DNA from: Alphaproteobacteria bacterium
Lineage (GTDB): Bacteria; Pseudomonadota; Alphaproteobacteria; Paracaedibacterales; CAIOTO01
Assembly (NCBI GenBank): GCA_030727085.1
Contig: JANRCF010000059.1
Location: forward strand, 1-10,187
Direction of reading: 5' to 3'
Length of the DNA stretch: 10,187 bases
The notes beneath the pieces were generated by a model, which was not told the origin of the DNA, ran no database searches, and was given only the letters and a program-made list of their open reading frames with translations. Numbering within the stretch: the first letter of the stretch is position 1; every line of letters starts with the position of its first letter. Shown in pieces: positions 1 through 6,801 of this stretch. Position numbers and translations under genes: made by a program.

Positions 1-90
1 GGAGTAAAGTGTTAAGATGATGAAACTGACACAGTTCACTGAACACTCCCGTCGCAGGTTATTATAACAATTTTCTTAACTCAATAACTT
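1..90. other. Non-coding left edge, possibly the end of an insertion sequence
   Basis: No open reading frame is supported here. Positions 21-38 form a small hairpin: AACTG (24-28), loop ACA, CAGTT (32-36), with two more outer pairs across a one-base bulge. It has no T-run, so it is not a convincing terminator for the motAB operon that ends at 91. Read on the minus strand, 50 to 23 begins GGGAGTGTTCAGTGAACTGT and continues GTCAGTTT, which reminds me of terminal inverted repeats of IS256-type elements. That would place an element to the left with its tip near 50. This is recollection, not a match I could test. Confidence 0.3.
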
Positions 91-1530
91 CTAACCAGCC
101 ATTTGTTTAAACGTATCCGCGGATGGCATACCATATTCACGCAGCAAGGTAATGCTAATGCGGCGATTTGATTCTGCAAATGGATCCTCTCGCACAAACG
201 GATCCGTCGCTTCTTTCCCCATGACTGATTCAAAACGTTTTGCATCAATATTAAATTCCTCTAACGTGCGACGCGTTGCATTGGCTCGGTCTGCTGACAA
301 TTCCCAATTACTATATTTACGTGCTCCCACAAAAGGATGTGCATCAGTATGCCCCGATATCACAAGCGCATTCGGCATTTTTTCAATCAAATTTGCGACC
401 GTCTTAAGCAATTGTTTTGTAAGCGGCGTCATGGAACTACTACCCGACGCAAACATCGATCGCTTATCTTTATCAATCAGCTGAATACGAAGACCCTCTG
501 GCCTGTTTTCAAGAATAAGATGTGGCGCCAAACCTTTTAATTCCGGATTTTTCTGAACAAGATCCTTAATCGCACCAGATAAATCTTTTAGTCTTTCATT
601 CTCTTCCATCTGAAGTCTTTTAATGGCTTCTTGTTTTTCCTTTGATTCAGCTGTTGCCTTATCAATTGCTTTCTGCTGTTCCATTTTCTTATCAGACAGT
701 GCATTCGTGATAGAACGTTCGTACGTTGTCGCTGCATTGCTTTCTTTAATTGCAGCTGCTGCCTGATTCAACGCTTTTGCCTCAGCGACCTTCTCCGCCG
801 CTTGAGCTTTTGCTATTTTAATTTCATGCAGATCTGTTTTGACAATTTTCACAATCGTTTCATTTATTTTTTTTGTCTCTACCCCCGCTGGTTCTGTTTT
901 GGCGGAATCAATTTTTGCAGGCTCGACCTTAGGCTGCTCTGCCTTAGCAGGTTCGACTTTAGACGAGTCAATGTTAGCTATCTCTGATTTTGCAGGCTCT
1001 CCTTTAACCTGCGTTATTTTAGCTTGCTCTGCCTCAGATGCTTGGGCTTTATTTACTTCTGCGGCTGCATTTTCAACAAACTGGACAGAATCATTCATTT
1101 TTACTTTTTCACTATTCGTTGGATCAACCTTATCTTTCTTGGCCGCATTTAACACATCTAAACTAACGTCTTTTTTATCCTGAAACTCTTCTTGATGCTT
1201 GCTATTTACAACATCAACTTCAATTTCGGTACTTTCTGCACGTTCTTGCGTGCTTTTTCCACTGCTATTATTAGGATTACTTAAATTAACACCACCCAAC
1301 AATCCAGCACTGCCATTTTTTGCCTGCATGTCAATAATATTTGGAGCAAAATAATCAGCGATACCCTTTTTTTGATCTTCGTTCGTAACACTAAGCAACC
1401 ACATAAGCAAAAAAAAGGCCATCATCGCCGTTACAAAGTCTGCATATGCAATCTTCCAACTGCCACCATGCGCCTCATGTGGCTTTTTCTTAGCCCTCTT
1501 TTTAATGATAATTATTGGTTTATTATCCAT
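91..1530 (-). CDS. motB: Flagellar motor stator protein MotB with an enlarged linker
   Basis: MotB pairs with MotA as the proton-driven stator of the flagellar motor and anchors it to peptidoglycan. The N-terminus is a basic cytoplasmic tail followed by one membrane helix (about 27-47, AYADFVTAMMAFFLLMWLL). D31 sits where the essential proton-binding Asp (D32 in E. coli) lies. The C-terminus (about 335-465) is an OmpA/MotB peptidoglycan-binding domain with GHTD (393-396), LSADRA (411-416) and NRRISI (455-460). At 479 residues it is much longer than E. coli MotB (308). The excess is a charged Ala/Lys/Glu-rich stretch, about 95-320, including degenerate ten-residue repeats around EPAK (178-219) and a probable coiled coil (about 235-325). 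Its ATG lies two bases after the motA stop, so translation is probably coupled. The identification is firm; the role of the linker is unknown. Confidence 0.96.
   Translation of the reverse strand: MDNKPIIIIKKRAKKKPHEAHGGSWKIAYADFVTAMMAFFLLMWLLSVTNEDQKKGIADYFAPNIIDMQAKNGSAGLLGGVNLSNPNNSSGKSTQERAESTEIEVDVVNSKHQEEFQDKKDVSLDVLNAAKKDKVDPTNSEKVKMNDSVQFVENAAAEVNKAQASEAEQAKITQVKGEPAKSEIANIDSSKVEPAKAEQPKVEPAKIDSAKTEPAGVETKKINETIVKIVKTDLHEIKIAKAQAAEKVAEAKALNQAAAAIKESNAATTYERSITNALSDKKMEQQKAIDKATAESKEKQEAIKRLQMEENERLKDLSGAIKDLVQKNPELKGLAPHLILENRPEGLRIQLIDKDKRSMFASGSSSMTPLTKQLLKTVANLIEKMPNALVISGHTDAHPFVGARKYSNWELSADRANATRRTLEEFNIDAKRFESVMGKEATDPFVREDPFAESNRRISITLLREYGMPSADTFKQMAG
868..1005 (-). repeat. 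Degenerate ~30-bp coding repeats in the motB linker
   Basis: This stretch encodes MotB residues about 176-221. The motif EPAK recurs at 178-181, 193-196 and 203-206, and as EPAG at 213-216. The last three are spaced exactly 10 residues (30 bp) apart, joined by variable Lys/Ser/Glu/Asp-rich segments. The DNA copies are diverged, so this is an old duplication or a composition-driven linker rather than a fresh tandem array. It lies in the periplasmic region between the membrane helix and the peptidoglycan-binding domain. Confidence 0.6.
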
Positions 1531-1532
1531 AA

Positions 1533-2399
1533 CTAAATATCGCCTAGCTGCTGTGTCGCTATTTCCAACTCATCAAAGCTTGGTCGCTGATGCTCGTCCA
1601 GTGATTTGCGTGCAAACTCAACAATAATAACGGGGGCACATCCATTTAAATAGGCAACGATGCTTGATTTGATGCATAAGATATATTTCTGATCAGACTC
1701 AACTACACTTTTTAACGACTGAGCCATCGGGGCAATAATACCATATGAAATCAAAACGCCGGCAAAGGTTCCAACCAAAGCACCACCAATTAATTGCCCA
1801 AGTATTTCAGGCGGCTGACTGATCGATCCCATCGTATGAATTACACCAAGTACCGCTGCAACAATTCCAAGCGCTGGCGTACCATCTGCCATTTTTTCAA
1901 TTGCTGATACGTCACAATGGTCTTCATGCATTATCCCGTCAATTTCCTCCATCATCAGGTCGTCCATTTGATAGACATTCTCGCTGCCCATAGTCAACAG
2001 GCGTAAATAGTCACATAAAAATGTTAACGCAATATGATTTTTTAAAAATGAAGGGAAACGTTGAAAAATAGTCGATTCAGTTGGCGACTCGATATGCGCT
2101 TCCAGTGATAGCATGCCCTTTGACTTTGCCAATTTAAATACACAGAATAAAAGACACAGCAATTGTAAATATTCTTTTTTGTGATAAGTTGGCCCTGAGG
2201 CAATACGCTTTAAATTTCCGACGGTACGCCCTACAACAGTTGACGGGTTAGCAATAATAAATGCACCAACTGCAGCGCCTAGAATAATCAAATATTCATA
2301 TGGTTGCCATAGAACGTGAAGATGCCCTCCAGTGGCTACATAGCCAATTATAACGCACCCTATAACAATCAATAACCCAATTAATAATTTCATAATCAT
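1533..2399 (-). CDS. motA: Flagellar motor stator protein MotA
   Basis: MotA is the membrane subunit of the proton-conducting stator; its cytoplasmic loop acts on the rotor protein FliG. Four membrane helices are visible at about 3-23, 33-51, 174-192 and 201-225. The motif DGTPALGIVAAVLGVIHTMG carries P175, and YGIIAPMAQSL carries P224; these correspond to the E. coli prolines 173 and 222 needed for torque. In the cytoplasmic loop KSKGMLSLE, K94 and E100 sit at or near the charged pair R90/E98 of E. coli. The length of 288 residues is normal. The first two residues may not be real: the ATG at 2393 gives MKLLIGLL, closer to the usual family start, and neither ATG has a good Shine-Dalgarno. It is the first gene of the motAB operon. 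Confidence 0.96.
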   Translation of the reverse strand: MIMKLLIGLLIVIGCVIIGYVATGGHLHVLWQPYEYLIILGAAVGAFIIANPSTVVGRTVGNLKRIASGPTYHKKEYLQLLCLLFCVFKLAKSKGMLSLEAHIESPTESTIFQRFPSFLKNHIALTFLCDYLRLLTMGSENVYQMDDLMMEEIDGIMHEDHCDVSAIEKMADGTPALGIVAAVLGVIHTMGSISQPPEILGQLIGGALVGTFAGVLISYGIIAPMAQSLKSVVESDQKYILCIKSSIVAYLNGCAPVIIVEFARKSLDEHQRPSFDELEIATQQLGDI

Positions 2400-2403
2400 T
2401 CAT

Positions 2404-2428
2404 GACACTAATTTCTTAATTCTAGTGT
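2404..2428 (-). promoter_or_regulatory. Inverted repeat in the motA leader
   Basis: ACACTA (2405-2410) and TAGTGT (2423-2428) are perfect inverted arms separated by 12 bases, just upstream of the motA start codons. In the motA transcript the loop would carry the only purine-rich stretch (AAGAAA) that could serve as a ribosome-binding site, so the structure could modulate translation. Alternatively it is an operator. The gene-sense 8-mer TTAGTGTC at its 3' side also occurs upstream of mlaA. A six-base stem is short, and chance remains possible. Confidence 0.35.
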
Positions 2429-2642
2429 ACGTGCCATTTATTAGTGATTCGTTAATTTTAGAATGTTCTACATAAAATTAATTGGGAGTTGGGAATTTCT
2501 TCGTTATTGTGGAAAATGCAGGTCCCTACTATCTTTCATTAACACCAGAATACGATACATGCGTCATTCTAATCTATTCTTAGTTAATATTAAAATAATA
2601 TCAAAAATAATAAAAATTTTATTTTAATTTATATAAAAAACT

Positions 2643-2672
2643 TTGACATACACACAGAATCTAAGATAAAAT
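2643..2672 (+). promoter_or_regulatory. Sigma70-type promoter for the 530-residue exported protein
   Basis: A perfect -35 TTGACA (2643-2648) is followed after 18 bases by TAAAAT (2667-2672), one mismatch from TATAAT; GATAAA at 2665-2670 gives a 16-base alternative. It lies directly downstream of a very A/T-rich tract and about 45 bases before the ATG at 2719. This is the best promoter match in the window and suggests strong vegetative transcription. Confidence 0.7.
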
Positions 2673-2718
2673 TCCATCTAGTTGCTAACTTGTTTAATTC
2701 CAACAAAAGGATATTTTT

Positions 2719-4311
2719 ATGCGCATTTCCCTAACACAAACAATCCTACTCAGCACAGCTTTATTCACGATAAATTTGCCACTTTCAGCGATGGAAGAAA
2801 CGGATAGAAAAAGCAAAGTCGCTGCCAGTGCCGCTACTGAAATCCCTGCAAAAGAATACTCTTTTCTAAAGGCATTGGGCATTCCAACACTGGTCGACGG
2901 ATCAACTGCGGATCGTATATTAAATCAAACACTTGCCCTGCTCACAGATGAAGCTGCAGTCAGTGCAAGAGCAGAAATTCAAAGCACAGGCAAAGACAAA
3001 TCTGAAGAACTATTAGCTAGCACAAACCTAACTAGCAGTGTAACTGTGCTTGACCAAACCGTTGCAAGCCTTGATGATCTTGAAGAGCAATTTAATGCGT
3101 ATAAATCCTCAAAAGTCACGCTTCCTTTACCCAAATCAGTCACGAATGAGGTCTCTACCAATCAAGAAGAAATTAATGCTCTTTCTCTGACTTGGAAATC
3201 TTCATCCACTGGCTGGTTGGATTCAATAACGAGCACCTTCACACCTTCAGAATTTAATGTGCCTTACCAAGCATTATTTGATGATCTATATGAATTAACA
3301 GAACCAAGTTCCATCCAAATTGCATTAACACGAATAGATAATGCAAACAAAGCCTTTGGAGAAATAATCACTAAAAGAAGACAAGCTGTAGCAGAATTTG
3401 TAAAACGAAATGGCACCACACCAAGCAGCGCGGGTATCATTCAACGATCTACACAAGATTTATTAGCACTCAAGATTAAAGAACAAAATCGTTTCAAACG
3501 TGCACTATTTGATTTCATATTAACACGTGAATTGTTCTTTAAGTTAAGTGAGGATAAAAAAACGTACCAAGAAATAATTAACGCCAATGCTGCAACAAAA
3601 TCCCTTATCCCAAGCCTAACAGCAGGGCAGCAAGATTCAGAACAATTAGCCAACAATAATATACCTTACATCTGTAAAGCACTCTTACAGCTTGAAGCAT
3701 TTATCAAAAGTACTTACTCATTTTCGCGAAGCTGGCTTCCGACAACAACAAATAAAATTGCGATAGGAACACGCACAGCTACAAAGCAAAAACGCTTAAA
3801 TATGACTGGCATAGATACTTTGCCTGATAATGTGTTGATGACATTATTATTTAATACACCAAAAAGTATTGAAATTAGGGATGAAAGTACGACTGAAAAT
3901 GCAGGAACCGAGAAAAAAATTGACCCAGCCATTGTAGAATCAATCAAAAACTATATGGAAATTTTATTGTCAGATTCTTATGCTCTGCAAGATGCAGTTA
4001 TTGCAAATCGCATTACCTATCTAACTACAGAAGAGGTATTAGCAAGATCAGCATCCCGCCCTGACTTACAAGCAGATTCAAAACCAAGCGGTGATGGCGT
4101 CACGAAGGGCGCCAGCGAAGAGAAAACAGTTGAAATCAAAGAAAATGAACCATTTTCCAGCGCTATAGTCTTTGGTGAAGATGGAACAGAAGGTAAGACA
4201 CCTTCTGATCTCGCAAGGCCAAAAGAAACTAAACCAAAGAAAAGGAAAGACAAAGAATCAACAGTCAGTAATGATGGCGGCAGTGTAGAAACAGCTACTG
4301 CTCACAAATAA
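2719..4311 (+). CDS. Exported protein of unknown function, 530 residues
   Basis: I do not recognise this protein. The start is secure: AAAGGA (2706-2711) lies seven bases before the ATG, and the N-terminus is a typical signal peptide (basic MRISLTQ, hydrophobic core about 8-20, likely cleavage after LSA at 22-24). The mature part is Ser/Thr/Lys/Glu-rich and mostly helical in appearance, with amphipathic stretches around 105-130, 195-230, 245-290 and 400-440. It has one Cys (319) and no further membrane helix. From about 440 to the end it is low-complexity and probably disordered, with a Lys-rich patch (KETKPKKRK, 502-510). It is a single-gene unit with its own strong promoter and terminator, and no neighbour hints at function. 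A periplasmic structural protein or a secreted host-interaction protein are both possible; nothing seen decides between them. Confidence 0.85.
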   Translation: MRISLTQTILLSTALFTINLPLSAMEETDRKSKVAASAATEIPAKEYSFLKALGIPTLVDGSTADRILNQTLALLTDEAAVSARAEIQSTGKDKSEELLASTNLTSSVTVLDQTVASLDDLEEQFNAYKSSKVTLPLPKSVTNEVSTNQEEINALSLTWKSSSTGWLDSITSTFTPSEFNVPYQALFDDLYELTEPSSIQIALTRIDNANKAFGEIITKRRQAVAEFVKRNGTTPSSAGIIQRSTQDLLALKIKEQNRFKRALFDFILTRELFFKLSEDKKTYQEIINANAATKSLIPSLTAGQQDSEQLANNNIPYICKALLQLEAFIKSTYSFSRSWLPTTTNKIAIGTRTATKQKRLNMTGIDTLPDNVLMTLLFNTPKSIEIRDESTTENAGTEKKIDPAIVESIKNYMEILLSDSYALQDAVIANRITYLTTEEVLARSASRPDLQADSKPSGDGVTKGASEEKTVEIKENEPFSSAIVFGEDGTEGKTPSDLARPKETKPKKRKDKESTVSNDGGSVETATAHK

Positions 4312-4332
4312 ATCATTCTGTATATCTTTTCC

Positions 4333-4367
4333 AACTTACCCGTTCTAAACAGCGGGTAAGTTTTTTT
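4333..4367 (+). terminator. Rho-independent terminator after the 530-residue gene
   Basis: AACTTACCCG (4333-4342) pairs perfectly with CGGGTAAGTT (4353-4362) around a 10-base loop, and the right arm runs into seven consecutive T residues (4361-4367). It starts 21 bases after the TAA stop. This is the only textbook intrinsic terminator in the window. Confidence 0.88.
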
Positions 4368-4389
4368 GTGTTATACGCAGAAGAACAGT

Positions 4390-4448
4390 TTTTCTTAGGT
4401 TTAACCGGAGGATCCACAAATACATGGACCCTGCGATCACGTCGCATG
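4390..4448. repeat. Inverted pair of REP-like hairpins (pair 1)
   Basis: Two degenerate copies of the hairpin family lie head to head. The first is TTTCTTAGG (4390-4398), loop TTTAA, CCGGAGGAT (4404-4412); seven of nine positions pair, two of them by G-T wobble. The second is CC-C-TGCGA (4428-4435), loop TCACG, TCGCA-T-GG (4441-4448), with one internal mismatch. The first has the CTTGA-type loop orientation and the second the TCAAG-type. Neither is followed by a T-run. They sit between the terminator at 4333 and the ABC transporter promoter. Confidence 0.55.
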
Positions 4449-4457
4449 GAAACTCAG

Positions 4458-4496
4458 GGACTTCTCTTCAAACATCCACATTTAATTGGACTTCTC
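4458..4496. promoter_or_regulatory. Direct repeat GGACTTCTC upstream of the ABC operon
   Basis: The 9-mer GGACTTCTC occurs at 4458-4466 and again at 4488-4496, exactly 30 bases apart, about three helical turns. The second copy overlaps the suggested -35 box of the ABC transporter operon. That geometry would suit a repressor or activator binding the same DNA face, but no known binding motif is recognised. Confidence 0.35.
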
Positions 4497-4515
4497 CGCT
4501 ACATTTGATTAGAAT
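4486..4515 (+). promoter_or_regulatory. Candidate promoter of the amino acid ABC operon
   Basis: TTGGAC (4486-4491) and TAGAAT (4510-4515) are separated by 18 bases. The -10 box has one mismatch to TATAAT; the -35 box keeps only the TTG. It would start transcription near 4522, leaving a leader of about 30 bases before the ATG at 4552. A start site there would also argue against translation from the TTG at 4525. Confidence 0.4.
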
Positions 4516-4551
4516 TTATCTTATTTGCTTGCTCTGAAAGGCACGATCTTC

Positions 4552-5319
4552 ATGACGACTGGTTTTACAAAAATTTTCTCTGCGCTTGCGCTAGTATCGC
4601 TCCTTATTGGGTGTAAAGATGATAAAAAAACAGAGGCTGGGAAAAATGCCACCCTAACAGTTGCCGTGTCAGCAGACTATCCGCCGTTTGAATACTACAA
4701 AGATGGCAAAATAGTTGGCTTTGAAATTGATCTGATGAACGCCATTGGAAAAGAATTAAAACGCGACGTGACATTCCAAGACTTGCCATTCGAAAGCATC
4801 CTTGGCGCATTGCAATCAAAGCGTGTTGACCTTTCAATTTCGTGTTTAAGTGCAACTCCAGAACGTGCAAAAGTCGTTGATTTTTCTGTGCATTACAATA
4901 CATCAAAGACCGTTCTTATTACAGATGACGTGTCTATTAAAAGCATGAATGACCTTAAAGGAAAAACTGTTGGTGTGCAGCTTGGCTCAACAAACGAAAT
5001 TTGCCTGAAAGAATGGTTACCAAAAGTTGCAGGTATGAAAATGCAGTCCCTCAGCAAGGTACCTGATCTTATTCAGAACTTAAAAGTAAAACGTATTGTT
5101 GGAATTGTTCTAGGCGAGACCGAAGCGTATGCTGTTATGAATGAAGTCAAAGGACTTCAGATGATTGACATACCAAACACTGAATTTTCATCGGCCATAG
5201 CTTTTCCAAAAGGATCAGCGCTTGTTGCCTCTGTGAACCAGGCCATTCAGAAAATGCAGACAGATGGTTCGCTTAAAGCGCTGCAAGATAAGTGGCTCAG
5301 AGGGAAAGTGAATGCTTAG
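4552..5319 (+). CDS. Polar amino acid ABC transporter substrate-binding lipoprotein
   Basis: This is a family 3 (HisJ/ArtJ/GlnH-type) solute-binding protein that delivers an amino acid to the permease encoded next. The frame is open from a TTG at 4525, but the ATG at 4552 has AAAGG at 4537-4541 and gives a proper lipoprotein signal: hydrophobic core 8-19, lipobox LIGC with Cys21. The mature protein is 235 residues, normal for the family. Recognisable elements are YPPFE (43-47), GFEIDLM (56-62), ATPERA with R105, which should hold the ligand carboxylate, and GVQLGST (141-147). Aligned by eye, the conserved Asp that binds the ligand amino group (in HisJ ...GRIDAAFQDE) is replaced by G188 in KRIVGIVLGE, with E189 next to it. 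The substrate cannot be named from sequence. It overlaps the permease gene by 8 nt. Confidence 0.92.
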   Translation: MTTGFTKIFSALALVSLLIGCKDDKKTEAGKNATLTVAVSADYPPFEYYKDGKIVGFEIDLMNAIGKELKRDVTFQDLPFESILGALQSKRVDLSISCLSATPERAKVVDFSVHYNTSKTVLITDDVSIKSMNDLKGKTVGVQLGSTNEICLKEWLPKVAGMKMQSLSKVPDLIQNLKVKRIVGIVLGETEAYAVMNEVKGLQMIDIPNTEFSSAIAFPKGSALVASVNQAIQKMQTDGSLKALQDKWLRGKVNA

Positions 5320-5977
5320 CTCTAGCCTTAATTTTGGTGCCATACTCCCCTCGCTTCCCTATATTTTAGAAGGGGTCATTGTCACTTTAAAATTCACCCT
5401 GATATCAATTTCATGCGGATTACCGCTTGCTGTCTTATTAGCTGTATTTAAAGTTGGAAATGTTCCTCCACTAAAGCTTTTTGCAAATGCATATACATCT
5501 ATTTTCCGCGGCACACCACTATTGGTGCAACTTGCACTTATCTTTAATGCTGTTCCACATTTAACTGGATACAACATTACCGCATTCGAAGCTGGTGTGA
5601 TAACGTTCTCGTTAAACTCGGCAGCCTATGCATCTGAAGTGATTCGTGGGGGCATACAATCCATCGATATTGGGCAATGGGAAGCTGGACATGCCCTTGG
5701 ATTATCACGTTTTCAAACATTTTATCACATCATTATGCCACTTGCTATTCGTACAATTTTGCCGAACTTAGTAAATGAATTCATTAACTTGCTTAAAGAG
5801 TCAGCGCTTGTTGGAACCATTGGTGAAGCTGACTTACTGTATCGCACACGTGTTGTAGCTGCCGAGAAATTCTTGTATTTTGAACCATTCATTTTGGCAG
5901 CTGTTATTTACTATATTATGGTGATCATCATTTCCTTCTGCGCAAAACGCCTTGAAAAGAACCTATCGTATGCTTAA
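5312..5977 (+). CDS. Polar amino acid ABC transporter permease (HisM/GlnP family)
   Basis: This inner-membrane permease of 221 residues forms the translocation pathway of the importer, presumably as a homodimer because only one permease gene is present. Hydrophobic segments lie at about 18-46, 68-84, 90-108, 150-170 and 190-210. Family landmarks are RGTPLLVQL (66-74), the IRGGI segment (111-115) and the cytoplasmic EAA loop (124-143: EAGHALG, then IIMP), which docks on the ATPase. The ATG at 5312 overlaps the preceding stop in the octamer ATGCTTAG and is preceded by AGAGGGA (5299-5305), a good ribosome-binding site. Its own stop overlaps the ATPase start in ATGCTTAA. Confidence 0.95.
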   Translation: MLSSSLNFGAILPSLPYILEGVIVTLKFTLISISCGLPLAVLLAVFKVGNVPPLKLFANAYTSIFRGTPLLVQLALIFNAVPHLTGYNITAFEAGVITFSLNSAAYASEVIRGGIQSIDIGQWEAGHALGLSRFQTFYHIIMPLAIRTILPNLVNEFINLLKESALVGTIGEADLLYRTRVVAAEKFLYFEPFILAAVIYYIMVIIISFCAKRLEKNLSYA

Positions 5978-6692
5978 TGTCAATGCACTCACCGTAACCA
6001 TGCAACGCAATCCATCAAAACGTATTTTGGACAACATTACGTTTGATGTTAAAGATGGTGAAATCCTTGCCATTCTGGGACCCTCTGGTGCTGGAAAGAC
6101 AACACTACTTCGCTGCTTAGCTCTTTTACATCAGCAAACTTTGGGTACGATTACTTTTAATGAAACGCCTATTGATACATTAGCTGCTGGACAAATTGGC
6201 ATTGTTTTTCAAAGCTTTAATTTATTCCCGCACTTAACCGTTATTGAAAATATGCTACTTGCGCCAACATGCCACAAGAAAGGTGCAACTGAAGCTTTAC
6301 TTGATAAGGCACAAGCATTATTGGCACAGTTTGGCCTTACTGCACATGCAGGTGCGCATCCACATAATCTTTCAGGCGGTCAAAAACAACGTGTTGCCAT
6401 TGCGCGCGCGTTAATGATGGATCCACCCGTGCTATTGTTTGATGAGCCGACTTCTGCTCTTGATCCCGAACTAATTAATGAGGTATCCGAGATTATTAAA
6501 GCGCTCCGCCAACCAAAACGTGTGATTCTAGTTGTGACACACGAAGTGCGGCTGGCGCGTCATGTTGCTGATCACATTTTGTTTTTAGATAATGGTGTGT
6601 TGCTGGATAATGTTTCGCGGGATGTGTTTTTTGGTGAATCTGGCGATGGATTATCGCCGCGCGCGCAGACGTTTTTGAGTAATTTAAGTTAG
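5970..6692 (+). CDS. Polar amino acid ABC transporter ATP-binding protein
   Basis: This ATPase powers the importer. It has every expected nucleotide-binding motif: Walker A GPSGAGKTT (37-45), Q-loop Q81 in FQSFNLF, signature LSGGQ (134-138), Walker B VLLFDEP (154-160) with catalytic E159, D-loop SALD (162-165), and the switch His H191. I place the start at the ATG at 5970, inside the permease stop overlap, giving 240 residues and the usual MLNVNALTV-type beginning. An in-frame TTG at 5952 would add six unlikely residues. It is the last gene of the operon. The next 109 bases hold a hairpin pair but no T-run terminator. Confidence 0.96.
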   Translation: MLNVNALTVTMQRNPSKRILDNITFDVKDGEILAILGPSGAGKTTLLRCLALLHQQTLGTITFNETPIDTLAAGQIGIVFQSFNLFPHLTVIENMLLAPTCHKKGATEALLDKAQALLAQFGLTAHAGAHPHNLSGGQKQRVAIARALMMDPPVLLFDEPTSALDPELINEVSEIIKALRQPKRVILVVTHEVRLARHVADHILFLDNGVLLDNVSRDVFFGESGDGLSPRAQTFLSNLS

Positions 6693-6734
6693 TATTTCTG
6701 ACATTCAACCACGTACATATCTCTCTTAGTTTCC

Positions 6735-6778
6735 CTCTGGCTTGACCAGAGAGCCCTACGGATCCTATGATCAAATCA
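6735..6778. repeat. Inverted pair of REP-like hairpins (pair 2)
   Basis: The first unit is CTCTGG (6735-6740), loop CTTGA, CCAGAG (6746-6751), a perfect six-base stem with a further G-C pair outside one mismatch. The second unit is a decayed copy, CCTATGATCAAATCACAAG (6764-6782), in which only TGAT/ATCA (6768-6771 and 6775-6778) still pairs. Orientation is again CTTGA-type first, TCAAG-type second. The pair lies in the 109-bp gap between the ABC operon and the methyltransferase gene, and may protect or terminate the ABC transcript. Confidence 0.55.
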
Positions 6779-6801
6779 CAAGAAAACTAACGATATGATA
6801 T

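Larger units (their letters stand above)
2400..2718. other. Divergent intergenic region between motA and the 530-residue gene
   Basis: This 319-bp spacer separates two divergent genes and must hold both promoters. No reading frame in it is credible. The right half (about 2575-2642) is extremely A+T-rich with A- and T-runs, which would fit an UP element or a bent, nucleoid-protein-binding segment upstream of the rightward promoter at 2643. The motA side carries an inverted repeat at 2405-2428. I found no good sigma28 or sigma54 site for motA. A weak TAAAAT-type -10 lies on the minus strand near 2455-2460 without a convincing -35. Confidence 0.6.

Noticed and set aside
51..58. GTCGCAGG as a half copy of the hairpin repeat family
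   Set aside because: The matching left arm is absent; eight bases alone are not enough to call a repeat.
839..1183. Plus-strand open frame opposite motB (114 codons)
   Set aside because: It is antisense to the repetitive linker of a clear gene, has no ribosome-binding site and encodes nothing recognisable; it is a by-product of the biased composition.
2425..2450. TGGCAC on the minus strand upstream of motA as a sigma54 -24 element
   Set aside because: At the required distance the -12 position reads CTAG rather than TTGC, so the essential GC is missing.
4525..4551. TTG start nine codons upstream for the binding protein
   Set aside because: The ATG at 4552 has a better ribosome-binding site and a standard lipoprotein signal peptide, and the likely transcription start leaves no room for a leader at 4525.
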